NCBI GenBank assembly: GCA_900545905.1
Contig: URBA01000001.1
Location: 1-41,817 of the forward strand
Source: an uncultured Collinsella sp.
Lineage (GTDB): Bacteria > Actinomycetota > Coriobacteriia > Coriobacteriales > Coriobacteriaceae
Direction: 5' to 3'
Length of the DNA stretch: 41,817 nt
This document shows positions 15,222-24,340 of the stretch, piece by piece. The notes beneath the pieces were generated by a model. The model was not told the DNA's origin. It worked only from the letters and a program-made list of their open reading frames with translations, and did no database searches. Both the position numbers and the translations under genes were made by a program. Every line of letters starts with the position of its first letter. The first letter of the stretch is position 1.

Positions 15222-15488
15222 GTGGCAAACATCAAGTCTCAGAAGAAGCGTATCCGCACCAATGAGGCAGCTCGCATGCGTAACAAGGCTGTCAAGTCCG
15301 AGCTCAAGACGCTGACCAAGCACGTCCAGTCCGCCGTCGCCGAGGGCGACGCCGAGAAGGCCCAGGCCGCCCTCAAGACCGTCACCAAGCGTCTCGACAT
15401 GGCTGCCGCCAAGCATGTTATCCACAAGAACCAGGCTTCCAACCGCAAGTCCGGTCTTGCCAAGCTCGTGAACAGCACCAACGCCTAA
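15222..15488 (+). CDS. rpsT: 30S ribosomal protein S20
   Basis: An 88-residue Lys/Ala-rich protein beginning VANIKSQKKRIRTNEAARMRN, the standard S20 start, and ending in the helix HKNQASNRKSGLAKLVN. It binds 16S rRNA early in small-subunit assembly. The GTG start at 15222 follows AAAGGA (15207-15212); the GTG start is unusual for such an abundant protein and recalls the UUG start through which E. coli S20 limits itself. It is a single-gene unit between its promoter and terminator. Confidence 0.95.
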   Translation: MANIKSQKKRIRTNEAARMRNKAVKSELKTLTKHVQSAVAEGDAEKAQAALKTVTKRLDMAAAKHVIHKNQASNRKSGLAKLVNSTNA

Positions 15489-15524
15489 GTTGTAAATTTC
15501 ACACCACACAGATTACGCGCATAA

Positions 15525-15559
15525 ATGGAGCCTGTTTTATGGAACAGGCTCCATTTTTT
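15525..15559 (+). terminator. Intrinsic terminator after rpsT
   Basis: A 12-bp perfect stem (15525-15536 with 15543-15554) is followed by six T (15554-15559). The lepA start is only 26 bases downstream, so lepA needs its own promoter or read-through. Confidence 0.92.
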
Positions 15560-15571
15560 GTATCGCTCGGG

Positions 15572-15577
15572 TAAGAT
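15572..15577 (+). promoter_or_regulatory. Possible -10 box giving a leaderless lepA message
   Basis: TAAGAT ends seven bases before the lepA ATG, so transcription would start at or beside the A of that codon. It is preceded by TCGCTCGGG, which also precedes TAGAAT upstream of the first dnaJ (19681-19689). No good -35 is visible. Confidence 0.4.
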
Positions 15578-15584
15578 AGTCCGC

Positions 15585-17396
15585 ATGAATACTTCAAATG
15601 ACATTTCCCACATCCGCAACTTCTCGATTGTTGCGCACATCGACCATGGCAAGTCAACGATCAGTGACCGCATCCTCGAGCTCACCCATACCGTCGACGA
15701 GCGCGACATGGAGTCGCAGCTGCTCGACACCATGGATATCGAGCGCGAGCGCGGCATTACGATCAAGTCCAATGCCGTTCGCGTGTCCTATGACGCCGAC
15801 GATGGCGAGACGTATCAGTTCAACCTGATCGATACGCCGGGCCACGTGGACTTTACCTATGAGGTCTCGCGCTCGCTGGCAGCCTGCGAGGGCGCGGTGC
15901 TCGTTGTCGACGCCACGCAGGGCGTCGAGGCGCAGACCGTCTCCAACGCGACGCTCGCCATGAACGCCAATCTGGACATTGTGCCGGCCATCAACAAGAT
16001 CGACCTGCCCTCGGCACACCCCGACGAGGTTAAGACCGAGATCGAGGATGACCTGGCGATCCCTGCCGATGATGCCGTGTGTGTCTCGGGCAAGACCGGC
16101 GAGGGCATCCACGATCTGCTGGAGTCCATTGTCTTTTTGATCTCTCCGCCCAAGGGCGATGCGAACGCGCCGCTTAAGGCACTCATTCTGGATTCGTACT
16201 TCGACGAGTATCGTGGCGTCGTCGCCACGGTGCGCGTCTTTGACGGCTCCATCAAAAAAGGCGATACCTTGCGCATGATGCAGGCAAAGGGCGACTTTTT
16301 GGTCGATGGCGTGGGTGTCAAGCGTCCTGCCGAGACCCCGGTTGACGCGCTGACGGTTGGCGAGGTCGGCTACGTGGTCACGGGCCTGAAGGACCCCGAG
16401 GCCGTGCGCGTGGGCGATACCCTCACGTGGGCGTCGAATCCCTGCCCCGAGCCGCTTCCCGGCTACCGCGAGGCTAAACCCATGGTCTATACGGGTCTGT
16501 TCCCGATCGATAACAAGGACTACGAGAACCTGCGTGACGCGCTCGATAAGTTGCACGTCAACGACCCGTCGTTGGTGTGGGAGCCCGAGACCTCGGTGGC
16601 GCTCGGCTTTGGCTTCCGCGTGGGCTTCCTGGGCCTGCTGCACATGGAGGTCGTCAAGGAACGCCTGGAGCGCGAGTTCAACTTGGACCTCATTGCCACG
16701 AGCCCCTCGGTGGACTATCACGTCTACAAGACTGACGGCGAGATGATTGATGTCCGTAGCCCGCAGGATCTTCCCGAGGCCACGCGCATCGAGCGTATCG
16801 AGGAACCCTACCTCAAGGCTAAGATCATCTGCCCGCCCGAGTATACGGGTGCCGTCATGCAGCTCGCTATCGAGCACCGTGGCATTACAACCGACATGAT
16901 CCATCTCACGAGCAAATCGGTCGAGATGCGCTTTGACATGCCGCTCGCCGAGCTCATCTTGGACTTCTTTGATCAGCTCAAGAGCCGTACCAAGGGCTAC
17001 GCCTCCCTGGACTACGAGTTCAACGAGTACCGTCCCTCCGAGCTCGTTAAGCTCGATATTTTGCTTTCGGGCGACGAGGTGGACGCGCTGTCGTTTATCG
17101 TCCACAAGGACAAGGCCTACGGTCTTGCCCGCGGCCTATGCGACAAGCTCAAGGAGATTATTCCGCGTCAGCTGTTCGAGGTGCCCATCCAGGGTGCTAT
17201 CGGCAACAAGATCATTGCCCGCTCCACCGTCAAGGCGCGCCGCAAGGACGTGCTTGCCAAGTGCTACGGCGGCGATATTTCTCGTAAGCGCAAACTGCTC
17301 GAGAAGCAGAAAGAGGGCAAGAAGCGCATGAAGGCCATCGGCTCGGTAGAGGTCCCGCAGGAGGCCTTTATGGCGATTCTCAAGGTGGACGAGTAG
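15585..17396 (+). CDS. lepA: Elongation factor 4 (LepA)
   Basis: A 603-residue translational GTPase that acts on ribosomes and influences initiation and stress translation. The GTP-binding motifs are AHIDHGKST (17-25), DTPGHVDF and NKIDLP; the rest matches domains 2, 3 and 5 of LepA, and the C-terminus ends in the LepA-specific region KKRMKAIGSVEVPQEAF. The ATG at 15585 has no clear ribosome site, only a -10-like box seven bases upstream. An upstream in-frame ATG at 15525 lies inside the rpsT terminator and was rejected. dusB follows four bases after the stop. Confidence 0.95.
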   Translation: MNTSNDISHIRNFSIVAHIDHGKSTISDRILELTHTVDERDMESQLLDTMDIERERGITIKSNAVRVSYDADDGETYQFNLIDTPGHVDFTYEVSRSLAACEGAVLVVDATQGVEAQTVSNATLAMNANLDIVPAINKIDLPSAHPDEVKTEIEDDLAIPADDAVCVSGKTGEGIHDLLESIVFLISPPKGDANAPLKALILDSYFDEYRGVVATVRVFDGSIKKGDTLRMMQAKGDFLVDGVGVKRPAETPVDALTVGEVGYVVTGLKDPEAVRVGDTLTWASNPCPEPLPGYREAKPMVYTGLFPIDNKDYENLRDALDKLHVNDPSLVWEPETSVALGFGFRVGFLGLLHMEVVKERLEREFNLDLIATSPSVDYHVYKTDGEMIDVRSPQDLPEATRIERIEEPYLKAKIICPPEYTGAVMQLAIEHRGITTDMIHLTSKSVEMRFDMPLAELILDFFDQLKSRTKGYASLDYEFNEYRPSELVKLDILLSGDEVDALSFIVHKDKAYGLARGLCDKLKEIIPRQLFEVPIQGAIGNKIIARSTVKARRKDVLAKCYGGDISRKRKLLEKQKEGKKRMKAIGSVEVPQEAFMAILKVDE

Positions 17397-17400
17397 GTCT

Positions 17401-18444
17401 ATGGCGCTTTCCGAATATAGTCTGCGGCTGCTGGGCGCCTATGCCGAGCAGCCGTTCCTTATGGCTCCCATGGCGGGCGTGACCGACCCTGCCTACCGCA
17501 TCATGTGCCGCCGCCGCGGTGCCAACCTTGCCTACAGCGAGATGGTGAGCGTGGCGGGCCTTGCCTATGCCAGCAACAAAACGTGGCGCCTGGTGCTGCC
17601 GGCCGACGAGGAGCAGCAGATTTGCGTGCAGCTCTTTGGCTCCAAGCCCGATCAGTTTGCGAGTGCCGTCGCCGCCGTCGAGGAGCGCGTTGGCGATCGC
17701 CTGTCATTGATTGATATCAACATGGCTTGTCCGGCGCGCAAGGTCGTTACCAAGGGCGAGGGCTCGGCGCTTATGCGCACGCCCGATCTGGCCGAGAAGA
17801 TCGTCGAGGCGGCGGTGGGCGCGGCACATGTGCCCGTGACTGTAAAGATCCGCAAGGGCTTTTATGCCGAGGACCGTAATGCCGCGACGTTTGCCCAGAT
17901 GCTCGAAGGCGCCGGTGCCGCCGCAGTCGCCGTGCACGGTCGTTGTGCCACGCAGCTCTATACGGGCCAGGCCGATTGGTCTGTCGTCGATGAGGTTGCC
18001 GACGCTGTCGAGATTCCCGTGATTGGTTCGGGTGATGTGTTCTCGGCCGAGGACGCTGCTGAGCATCTGCAAGGCTCGGGTGCCAGCGCGGTGTTTATCG
18101 CGCGCGGCATCTACGGCAATCCGTGGGTGTTCGGTGATGCTCGCGCCCTTGCGCTCGATGGCACGCCGGTTCCTTCTCGCTCCTCGGTCGAGCGCCTGGA
18201 GGCTCTGCGTGAGCACCTGACGTTGACGCACGAGCTTCTGCCGCTTATGTCGCGCGCCCGTACGTACGCGAGCTGGTATCTAAAGGGCATGCCCCATGCC
18301 GCCGCCTGGCGCGCTCAGGTGGTGCGCTGCTCCACGTACGAGGAGTTTATGGCACTGGTCGATGATATCGAGCGCGATGTGGTGGCCTGCGAGGCTGCCC
18401 TTGCCGCCGGCGAATTGGTGCCCCCTCATCCGCTGGAGGCTTAA
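17401..18444 (+). CDS. dusB: tRNA-dihydrouridine synthase
   Basis: A 347-residue FMN enzyme reducing specific uridines of tRNA to dihydrouridine. It has the TIM-barrel start PFLMAPMAGVTDPAYR, the catalytic cysteine C110 in DINMACPARKV (NMGCP in most relatives), VTVKIRKGF and the RNA-binding VHGRCATQLYTG, then GSGDVFSAEDA. The C-terminal third is the helical RNA-binding domain. In Gram-positives this single enzyme is usually called DusB or Dus; the target position cannot be read from sequence. It is coupled to lepA on one side and hemW on the other. Confidence 0.9.
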   Translation: MALSEYSLRLLGAYAEQPFLMAPMAGVTDPAYRIMCRRRGANLAYSEMVSVAGLAYASNKTWRLVLPADEEQQICVQLFGSKPDQFASAVAAVEERVGDRLSLIDINMACPARKVVTKGEGSALMRTPDLAEKIVEAAVGAAHVPVTVKIRKGFYAEDRNAATFAQMLEGAGAAAVAVHGRCATQLYTGQADWSVVDEVADAVEIPVIGSGDVFSAEDAAEHLQGSGASAVFIARGIYGNPWVFGDARALALDGTPVPSRSSVERLEALREHLTLTHELLPLMSRARTYASWYLKGMPHAAAWRAQVVRCSTYEEFMALVDDIERDVVACEAALAAGELVPPHPLEA

Positions 18445-18446
18445 GG

Positions 18447-19679
18447 GTGGCCGTTACCGCGCTGTACGTGCACGTGCCGTTTTGCGCCCAAAAGTGCCGG
18501 TACTGCGACTTTGACTCGCGCAGTTTTTCTCCGTGCGACCTGAGTGCTGCGCTCGATGTCTATTTTGAGCAGTTGTTCGCGCGCCTCGATGCTTTTGGCA
18601 AGGTTGGGGCCCTTGACCATATCCGCACCGTCTATGTTGGCGGCGGTACGCCGTCGCTGGCGGGGGAGCGCCTGGTGGAGCTGGCGCGGCGTATTCGTGC
18701 GTGGTGCGCCCCCGTTGAGTTTACCTGCGAGGCCAATCCCGAGTCGCTGACCGCCGAGCTTGCCACTGCGCTTGCCAAGGTTGGTGTCACACGCGTCTCT
18801 CTGGGCGTGCAAACGCTCGATAACACCGAACTTACCGCCATCGGCCGTATTCACGATGCCGATCGGGCGTTTGCCGCCATCGCGACGGTCAAGAACTCTG
18901 GGCTTGACGTGTCGTGCGACCTTATGTGCGGACTTCCCGGGCAGACCGCAGCGAGTTGGAAGCGCACGCTCGATGGCGTGCTGGCGGCGGCTCCGCATCA
19001 TGTGTCGGTCTACCCGCTCACGCTTGAGGAGGGGACTCCCCTTTATCGCATGGCGTGCCGCGACGAGTCGGTCGAGCCCGACGAGGATTTTCAAGCTTCG
19101 TGCATGGATGTGGCGCGTGAGCGTCTGGGTGCGGCCGGCTATCACCCGTATGAGGTGGCAAGCTATGCGCTCGACGGACATGAGTGCGCCCATAACATTG
19201 CCTACTGGACCGGCCAGGGCTATTTGGGCCTGGGTCGTTCCGCCGCGGGCATGCTCGACGCCGAGGATTTCGACCGTCTTGCAGGTTTGTTCCCCGGCGT
19301 GTCTTCTCGAGGCGATTCGTACCGCGTGCGTCTGGTGCAACGTGACGATGACGCGACGGCGTTTGAGGCCGAATATCTGTCGCAGCGTGAGGCTGCGGCT
19401 GAAGACCTGATGCTGTCTTGTCGCATGACGGGCGGTGTTGCGTCCGACCTGTTGGTTCGTGCAGCTTGCGTCATCCCGGCCGATGAGCTGGCAGCTGCCT
19501 GCGATCGCGCACTCGAATTGGGTCTTGCCACTTGGGTGCCTGAGACGCTCGGGGTCCATGAGGGACCCTTCACTTCGGCAGATGTCGTCGCGGGTCATGT
19601 TCGAGCTCGTCTGGCGCCGACCCACCTGGGCTGGCTCGATGGAAATGTTCTGTTCGAGCTGTTTTGGGATCTAGCTTAG
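18447..19679 (+). CDS. hemW: Radical SAM heme chaperone HemW (coproporphyrinogen oxidase-like)
   Basis: A 410-residue radical SAM protein. The 4Fe-4S cysteines are C13, C17 and C20 in PFCAQKCRYCDF, with YVGGGTPS as the SAM-binding glycine motif. A C-terminal HemN-like domain follows (TGQGYLGLGRSAAGM). HemW binds heme and is proposed to deliver it to respiratory proteins; it lacks the second-SAM features of true HemN, and many members have been misnamed as oxygen-independent coproporphyrinogen oxidase. The GTG at 18447 follows CTGGAGG. In many Gram-positives hemW also sits between lepA and hrcA or dnaJ genes, as here. Confidence 0.88.
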   Translation: MAVTALYVHVPFCAQKCRYCDFDSRSFSPCDLSAALDVYFEQLFARLDAFGKVGALDHIRTVYVGGGTPSLAGERLVELARRIRAWCAPVEFTCEANPESLTAELATALAKVGVTRVSLGVQTLDNTELTAIGRIHDADRAFAAIATVKNSGLDVSCDLMCGLPGQTAASWKRTLDGVLAAAPHHVSVYPLTLEEGTPLYRMACRDESVEPDEDFQASCMDVARERLGAAGYHPYEVASYALDGHECAHNIAYWTGQGYLGLGRSAAGMLDAEDFDRLAGLFPGVSSRGDSYRVRLVQRDDDATAFEAEYLSQREAAAEDLMLSCRMTGGVASDLLVRAACVIPADELAAACDRALELGLATWVPETLGVHEGPFTSADVVAGHVRARLAPTHLGWLDGNVLFELFWDLA

Positions 19680-19689
19680 GTCGCTCGGG

Positions 19690-19695
19690 TAGAAT
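19690..19695 (+). promoter_or_regulatory. Possible -10 box of the dnaJ genes
   Basis: TAGAAT lies 11 bases after the hemW stop and about 43 bases before the dnaJ start, within TCGGGTAGAAT. The -35 is not convincing (TTGGGA, 20 bases upstream). No CIRCE inverted repeat is visible, so heat-shock repressor HrcA control is not evident. Confidence 0.4.
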
Positions 19696-19737
19696 TACCG
19701 GAATATATACGCTGCTGTGAGCAGGAGGTTGCCGCGC

Positions 19738-20841
19738 ATGGCGACGATGAACGAAAAAGATTACTACGAGATTCTGGGTGTCTCCAAGGACGCCACCTCG
19801 CGTGATATTCAAAAGGCCTTCCAGCAAAAGGCCCGCAAGCTCCATCCGGACGTCAACAAAGAGCCGGATGCCGAGGAAAAGTTTAAAGAGGTTTCCGAGG
19901 CCTACGCCGTGCTTTCGGACGAGCAGAAGCGTTCGCGCTACGACGCCATGCGTTCGGGCAATCCCTTTGCCGGTGCTCCTACGGCTTCGCCCTATGGTGG
20001 CGGCTACGCCGGCAGCACGGGTTATGGCAATCCTTTTGAGGGCGGCTTTCCTTTTGGCGGTGCCTGGGGCCAGCAGCGTCGTGGGCAGGCTGCCTATAAT
20101 CCCGAGAACGGTGCCAACGTGGTCGTCGATATCAAACTCGACGCCAAGGAGGCCAAGGGCGGTGCCCGCAAGACCGTCCGCTACACGCGCTTCGATACCT
20201 GCGGTCATTGCGGTGGCTCGGGCTCCGTTTCGTCTGAGCATGCCCATACCTGCCCGAGCTGCGGTGGTCGCGGCCACATCGACGTCGACCTGTCCTTCCT
20301 GTTTGGTGCGGGCACGTTCCAGTCGGTCTGCCCCGAGTGCGGCGGTTCCGGTAAGGTCGTGGCCGACCCCTGCCCTGATTGCGGTGGCAGCGGCCGTACT
20401 CGCGTAACCTCCGAGCAGACGATTGAGTTTCCCGCCGGCACGCACGATGGCGACGAGGTCCGCATTAGCGGCATGGGTCATGCTGGCACCAACGGTGCCG
20501 CGGGCGGCGACCTGGTCGGCCGCGCCCATGTTGAGGCCGAGCGCTTGGAAGGCAAAGCTCGTACCGGTTTTTACCTGATGGGCATCGTGGCGCCGTTTTT
20601 GATACTCTCGGCCATCTCGGGCGTGTTCTCTGCCTTTGCCGTGATGTGCTTTATTCCGTTTACCATGGGCCTGTTCATGGTGCTTTCGGACGGCGTGCTT
20701 CATCGCAGCTTGCTGTGGTGGAAGCGCGGTGCGATGCAGTTTGCCAATGGTTTTGCCAACGGCTTTATGTTCGCGCTCGTGTCGGTTTGGTTCGCGAGCT
20801 GCTCGCAACGGGCCATGCTTTCGCCGTACCAAATGCAATAA
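19738..20841 (+). CDS. DnaJ-type co-chaperone with C-terminal membrane segments
   Basis: A 367-residue DnaJ relative. The J domain (about 7-72) has H36-P-D38. A Gly/Phe-rich linker follows, then a complete zinc-finger region with four CxxCxGxG repeats (about 156-225), and the start of the substrate-binding domain (IEFPAGTHDGDEVRISGMG, GGDLVGRAHVEAE). There the normal second C-terminal domain is missing. In its place are two or three hydrophobic segments (about 277-297, 300-325 and 340-357), so the protein is probably anchored in the membrane with the J domain in the cytoplasm. The frame is continuous with no sign of a frameshift. The ATG at 19738 follows AGGAGG by nine bases. It likely recruits DnaK to the membrane; that is inference. 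Confidence 0.85.
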   Translation: MATMNEKDYYEILGVSKDATSRDIQKAFQQKARKLHPDVNKEPDAEEKFKEVSEAYAVLSDEQKRSRYDAMRSGNPFAGAPTASPYGGGYAGSTGYGNPFEGGFPFGGAWGQQRRGQAAYNPENGANVVVDIKLDAKEAKGGARKTVRYTRFDTCGHCGGSGSVSSEHAHTCPSCGGRGHIDVDLSFLFGAGTFQSVCPECGGSGKVVADPCPDCGGSGRTRVTSEQTIEFPAGTHDGDEVRISGMGHAGTNGAAGGDLVGRAHVEAERLEGKARTGFYLMGIVAPFLILSAISGVFSAFAVMCFIPFTMGLFMVLSDGVLHRSLLWWKRGAMQFANGFANGFMFALVSVWFASCSQRAMLSPYQMQ

Positions 20842-20922
20842 CATCAAACCCTCTGTTTGCGGTCGGCCCAGCTTGGGTATAGGACGCACTGTGACAATAA
20901 TGAAAGTCGGAAGGATTCGGTC

Positions 20923-22071
20923 GTGTCGGAAAATAGGGATTACTACGAGGTGCTTGGCGTCGACAGGGATGCCGACGCGCGGACGATTAAGCGTGCGTTT
21001 CTAAAGAAGGCCCGTACCGTACACCCGGATGTTTCGGACGACCCCGAGGCCGAGGCCAAGTTCAAGGAGCTCAACGAGGCCTATTCCGTTCTTTCCGATG
21101 AGCAGAAGCGTGCTAACTACGACCGTTACGGCATTGCCGACGGCCCTGGTGGTTCGGGCTACGTCGATATCAACGATATCTTTGGTGGCATGGGCATGGA
21201 CGACTTGTTCTCGTCGTTCTTTGGCGGCGGTGCCGGCGGTGGCGCCCGCAGCCGTCGTGAGCGTCGTCGCGGACGAGACATGGCCATCTCGCTTTCGGTG
21301 ACGCTCGAGGAGGCGGCGCTCGGCTGCAAAAAGACAATCAGCTATGACCGCCTTGCTCCTTGCGAGGACTGCAATGGCACCGGTAGGGCAGAGGGCGCAC
21401 AGGAAAAGCAGTGTGGCCGCTGCCACGGTACGGGCTACGTCACGACGGTTCAGCGATCGTTTTTGGGCCAGGTTCAGTCTTCCTCGCCTTGCCCCGACTG
21501 CCATGGCGAGGGCACGGTTATCGACCATCCCTGCGAGACCTGCGACGGTCAAGGCCGCACGCCTTCGCACGAAAAGATCGACATCGATATTCCCGCCGGC
21601 GTTTCGACCGGTCGCCAGCTGCGCGTGAGCGGCTTTGGCGAGGCCGGCCTTCGCGGCGAGCCTTCGGGCGACCTGATTGTCAACGTGCGCGTTTCCGACC
21701 ATGAGCGCTTTAAGCGCAACGGGGACGACCTGTACCTGGTGAGCGATATCTCGATTGCGCAGGCCGCACTCGGCTGTGAGATCGAGGTCGAGGGCATTAT
21801 GCCCGACGAGGTCGTTAAGGTGACGGTTCCCGCCGGCGCCCAGTACGGCGACACCGTGAGCGTCAATAATTACGGCATGCCGCGCATTGGCGGTGGCGGT
21901 TCGCGTGGCCGCCTGATCGTGCAACTGCGCGTGGTCGTTCCCACCAATCTTTCCAATAAGCAGCGCGAGCTGCTCCGTGCTTTTGCCGATGAGATGGGCG
22001 ATGACGTCGCTTCCGGTAAGAAGTCGGTGACCGACCGTATCAAGAGTGCCCTCGACGATATCCTCGATTAA
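20923..22071 (+). CDS. dnaJ: Molecular chaperone DnaJ
   Basis: A 382-residue full-length DnaJ that stimulates the DnaK ATPase and holds unfolded proteins. It has an N-terminal J domain with HPD in TVHPDVSDD, a Gly/Phe-rich linker, four zinc-binding repeats (CEDCNGTG, CGRCHGTG, CPDCHGEG, CETCDGQG), and both C-terminal substrate domains including PAGVSTGRQLRVSGFGEAG and VPAGAQYGDTV. The GTG at 20923 follows AAGGA (20911-20915). It lies 81 bases after the membrane-type paralogue. The separation from grpE-dnaK means the main chaperone operon is elsewhere. Confidence 0.94.
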   Translation: MSENRDYYEVLGVDRDADARTIKRAFLKKARTVHPDVSDDPEAEAKFKELNEAYSVLSDEQKRANYDRYGIADGPGGSGYVDINDIFGGMGMDDLFSSFFGGGAGGGARSRRERRRGRDMAISLSVTLEEAALGCKKTISYDRLAPCEDCNGTGRAEGAQEKQCGRCHGTGYVTTVQRSFLGQVQSSSPCPDCHGEGTVIDHPCETCDGQGRTPSHEKIDIDIPAGVSTGRQLRVSGFGEAGLRGEPSGDLIVNVRVSDHERFKRNGDDLYLVSDISIAQAALGCEIEVEGIMPDEVVKVTVPAGAQYGDTVSVNNYGMPRIGGGGSRGRLIVQLRVVVPTNLSNKQRELLRAFADEMGDDVASGKKSVTDRIKSALDDILD

Positions 22072-22080
22072 GGAGCCCGC

Positions 22081-23373
22081 GTGCTCGCACCCCATATTTC
22101 CGTCGTCAACCTCGGCTGCCGTGTCAACCGGGTTGAGTCTGATCGTATCACTGCCGATCTTATGCGCTTGGGCTTTGCTATTGTGGAGCCCCAGGATGCC
22201 GATCTGATCGTCATTAACACTTGTGCCGTTACGGGCGAGGCCGAGGCCAAGACCCGTAAGGCCGTCCGTCATGCGCTGGCCCATCCAAACGAGCCCTATG
22301 TGGTCGTGACCGGATGCGTGGTCAATTTGCATCCCGAGGAGCTGTCGGAGCTTTCGGATCGCGTGATTGCCGAGCCGTCCAAGATAGATGTCGCCGAACG
22401 TGTATGCGAGGTGCTGGGTGTTGAGTCCGATAGCGTTCCCGCCTGCAGCGATGGCGAGGTGGTCGATGCGCTCGGTCGCTCTCGCCTGGGCGTGAAGATT
22501 CAGGATGGCTGCAACCATCGCTGCACCTATTGCATTGTGTGGAAGGCGCGCGGCCCCGAGCGCTCCGTGCCCGTCGAGTCCGTGCTCGAGCAAGTTCGCG
22601 AGGCCCAGGAGGCCGGCGTGCCCGAGGTGGTGCTGACCGGTGTGAACCTGGGTGCCTACGATGGCAAGAGCGCGACCGACGAGCACGTCGAAATCGATGA
22701 GCTGCTCGTGGCCATCATGGAGCGCACGTCTATTCCGCATGTGCGCATTTCCTCGGTCGAGCCCATGGATATCTCCGAGCGCCTTCTTAAGGTTATGGCG
22801 CGCTACCCGCAGCGTATCGCCCCGTTTTTGCACCTGCCCGTGCAGTCCGGCTGCACGGCGACCCTGCATCGCATGGGCCGTCCCTATAGCGCCGAAGCCT
22901 TTGAGGACACGGTGCGTATGATTCGCGCCAACTTGCCCCAGGCGTCCCTTTCGTGCGATGTCATCGTCGGTTTTCCTGGTGAGACGGACGAGGAGTTCGA
23001 GGAGTCGCTGGCGCTGTGCCGCCGTGTCGGTTTCTCGCGTATGCACGTGTTTCGCTACAGCAAGCGTCCCGGTACCCTTGCTGCCGACATGCCCGACCAG
23101 GTGCCACCCGAGGTTATGGCCGAGCGCAGCCGCCGTATGCGGGCCGCCGCACAGGAGCTCGCTATTGCCGACGCTCGTCGTCGCGTGGGCACGGTCGAGC
23201 GTGCCGTGCTCGAGTATGGTGACAACCTGACGCTCGGCTCGTTCCATCATGCCCGTCTTGACGATACCTGTGGACTTACAGCCCCGTGCCTGCTCGATGT
23301 TGCTATCATCGGAGTCGATGATTCCGGCTTGGTCCATGCACGCAGGGAGGTTCATGGAAGCCTCGAAGATTAG
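22081..23373 (+). CDS. mtaB: tRNA t6A37 methylthiotransferase MtaB
   Basis: A 430-residue methylthiotransferase that converts t6A to ms2t6A at position 37 of tRNAs reading ANN codons. The N-terminal UPF0004 domain has cluster cysteines C13, C48 and C79; the radical SAM motif is C144-x3-C148-x2-C151 in DGCNHRCTYC. The motif NLGCRVNRVESD and the downstream HLPVQSG and VGFPGETDEEF match MtaB rather than MiaB or RimO. The GTG at 22081 has AAGGAG (22070-22075) overlapping the dnaJ stop. It overlaps phoH by 20 bases. Confidence 0.9.
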   Translation: MLAPHISVVNLGCRVNRVESDRITADLMRLGFAIVEPQDADLIVINTCAVTGEAEAKTRKAVRHALAHPNEPYVVVTGCVVNLHPEELSELSDRVIAEPSKIDVAERVCEVLGVESDSVPACSDGEVVDALGRSRLGVKIQDGCNHRCTYCIVWKARGPERSVPVESVLEQVREAQEAGVPEVVLTGVNLGAYDGKSATDEHVEIDELLVAIMERTSIPHVRISSVEPMDISERLLKVMARYPQRIAPFLHLPVQSGCTATLHRMGRPYSAEAFEDTVRMIRANLPQASLSCDVIVGFPGETDEEFEESLALCRRVGFSRMHVFRYSKRPGTLAADMPDQVPPEVMAERSRRMRAAAQELAIADARRRVGTVERAVLEYGDNLTLGSFHHARLDDTCGLTAPCLLDVAIIGVDDSGLVHARREVHGSLED

Positions 23374-24340
23374 ACTTACCGTTCCCGAGGGAATTGATCC
23401 CTCGTGCGTTTTGGGCGCCGGCGACGGCGTCCTTCGCGTGCTCGAGAGCTTGGTTCGCGCTCACGTGGTCGCCCGTGGCGATAGCATCGCCGTGAGCGGC
23501 GACCCGGACGAGGTCGAACTCGTGGTGCGTTTTTTCGAACATGCCTTTCGTGAGGCTGCTGCCGGGCGCACGCTTTCTGCCGACGATGTCTCGCGCTGTC
23601 TGGCCGTTCTGCGCGACGGTGAGCACGAGGCTACGTCGCTTCGCGATGACGTGCTGCTTTCGTATCGCGGCCGTGTCATTCGTCCCAAGACGCTCGGGCA
23701 AAAGCGCTATGTGGATGCCATTCGCTTGCATACCATCACCTTTGGCTTGGGTCCTGCCGGTACCGGTAAGACCTATCTGGCCATGGCGCTCGCCGTTGCC
23801 GCGCTCAAGCGTCACGAGGTGGGCCGTCTGATCTTGACGCGTCCGGTTGTCGAGGCGGGGGAGAATCTGGGCTTTTTGCCCGGTACTCTTGAGGAAAAGA
23901 TCGATCCCTACATGCGTCCGCTCTACGACGCCCTTTTTGACATGATGGATCGCGAGCGCACCGATGAGCTTATGGAGCGCGGCGTGATCGAGATCGCCCC
24001 GCTTGCCTACATGCGCGGCCGCACGCTGAGCGATGCCTTCGTGGTGCTCGACGAGGCGCAAAATACCACGCCCGAGCAGATGAAGATGTTCCTGACGCGC
24101 TTGGGCTTTAACTCTAAGTTCGTGATTACCGGCGACCTGAGTCAGCGTGACCTGGTGGGTCGTCGTGGTGGCTTGACGGATGTCGAGAAGATTTTGGGCC
24201 GTGTTGACGATGTGGCGTTTGCGCACCTGGAGCGCGCCGACGTGGTGCGCCATGCCCTGGTGGGTCGTATCGTCGAGGCATATGAAGCTTATGATGACGT
24301 GCGCGAGCAGCGCCCGCGCGACCGAAAGGAGTCCCGTTGA
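23354..24340 (+). CDS. phoH: PhoH-family ATPase
   Basis: A 328-residue PhoH-like (PhoL/YbeZ type) protein. A small N-terminal KH-like region is followed by a P-loop ATPase: Walker A GPAGTGKT (133-140), VRLILTRPVVEAGENLGFLPG, and Walker B FVVLDEAQNTT. Family members associate with YbeY and act in RNA and ribosome processing. The ATG at 23354 follows GGGAGG within the end of mtaB. Its place directly before ybeY, with overlapping codons, supports that partnership. A helicase activity is proposed for the family but cannot be read from sequence. Confidence 0.93.
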   Translation: MEASKIRLTVPEGIDPSCVLGAGDGVLRVLESLVRAHVVARGDSIAVSGDPDEVELVVRFFEHAFREAAAGRTLSADDVSRCLAVLRDGEHEATSLRDDVLLSYRGRVIRPKTLGQKRYVDAIRLHTITFGLGPAGTGKTYLAMALAVAALKRHEVGRLILTRPVVEAGENLGFLPGTLEEKIDPYMRPLYDALFDMMDRERTDELMERGVIEIAPLAYMRGRTLSDAFVVLDEAQNTTPEQMKMFLTRLGFNSKFVITGDLSQRDLVGRRGGLTDVEKILGRVDDVAFAHLERADVVRHALVGRIVEAYEAYDDVREQRPRDRKESR

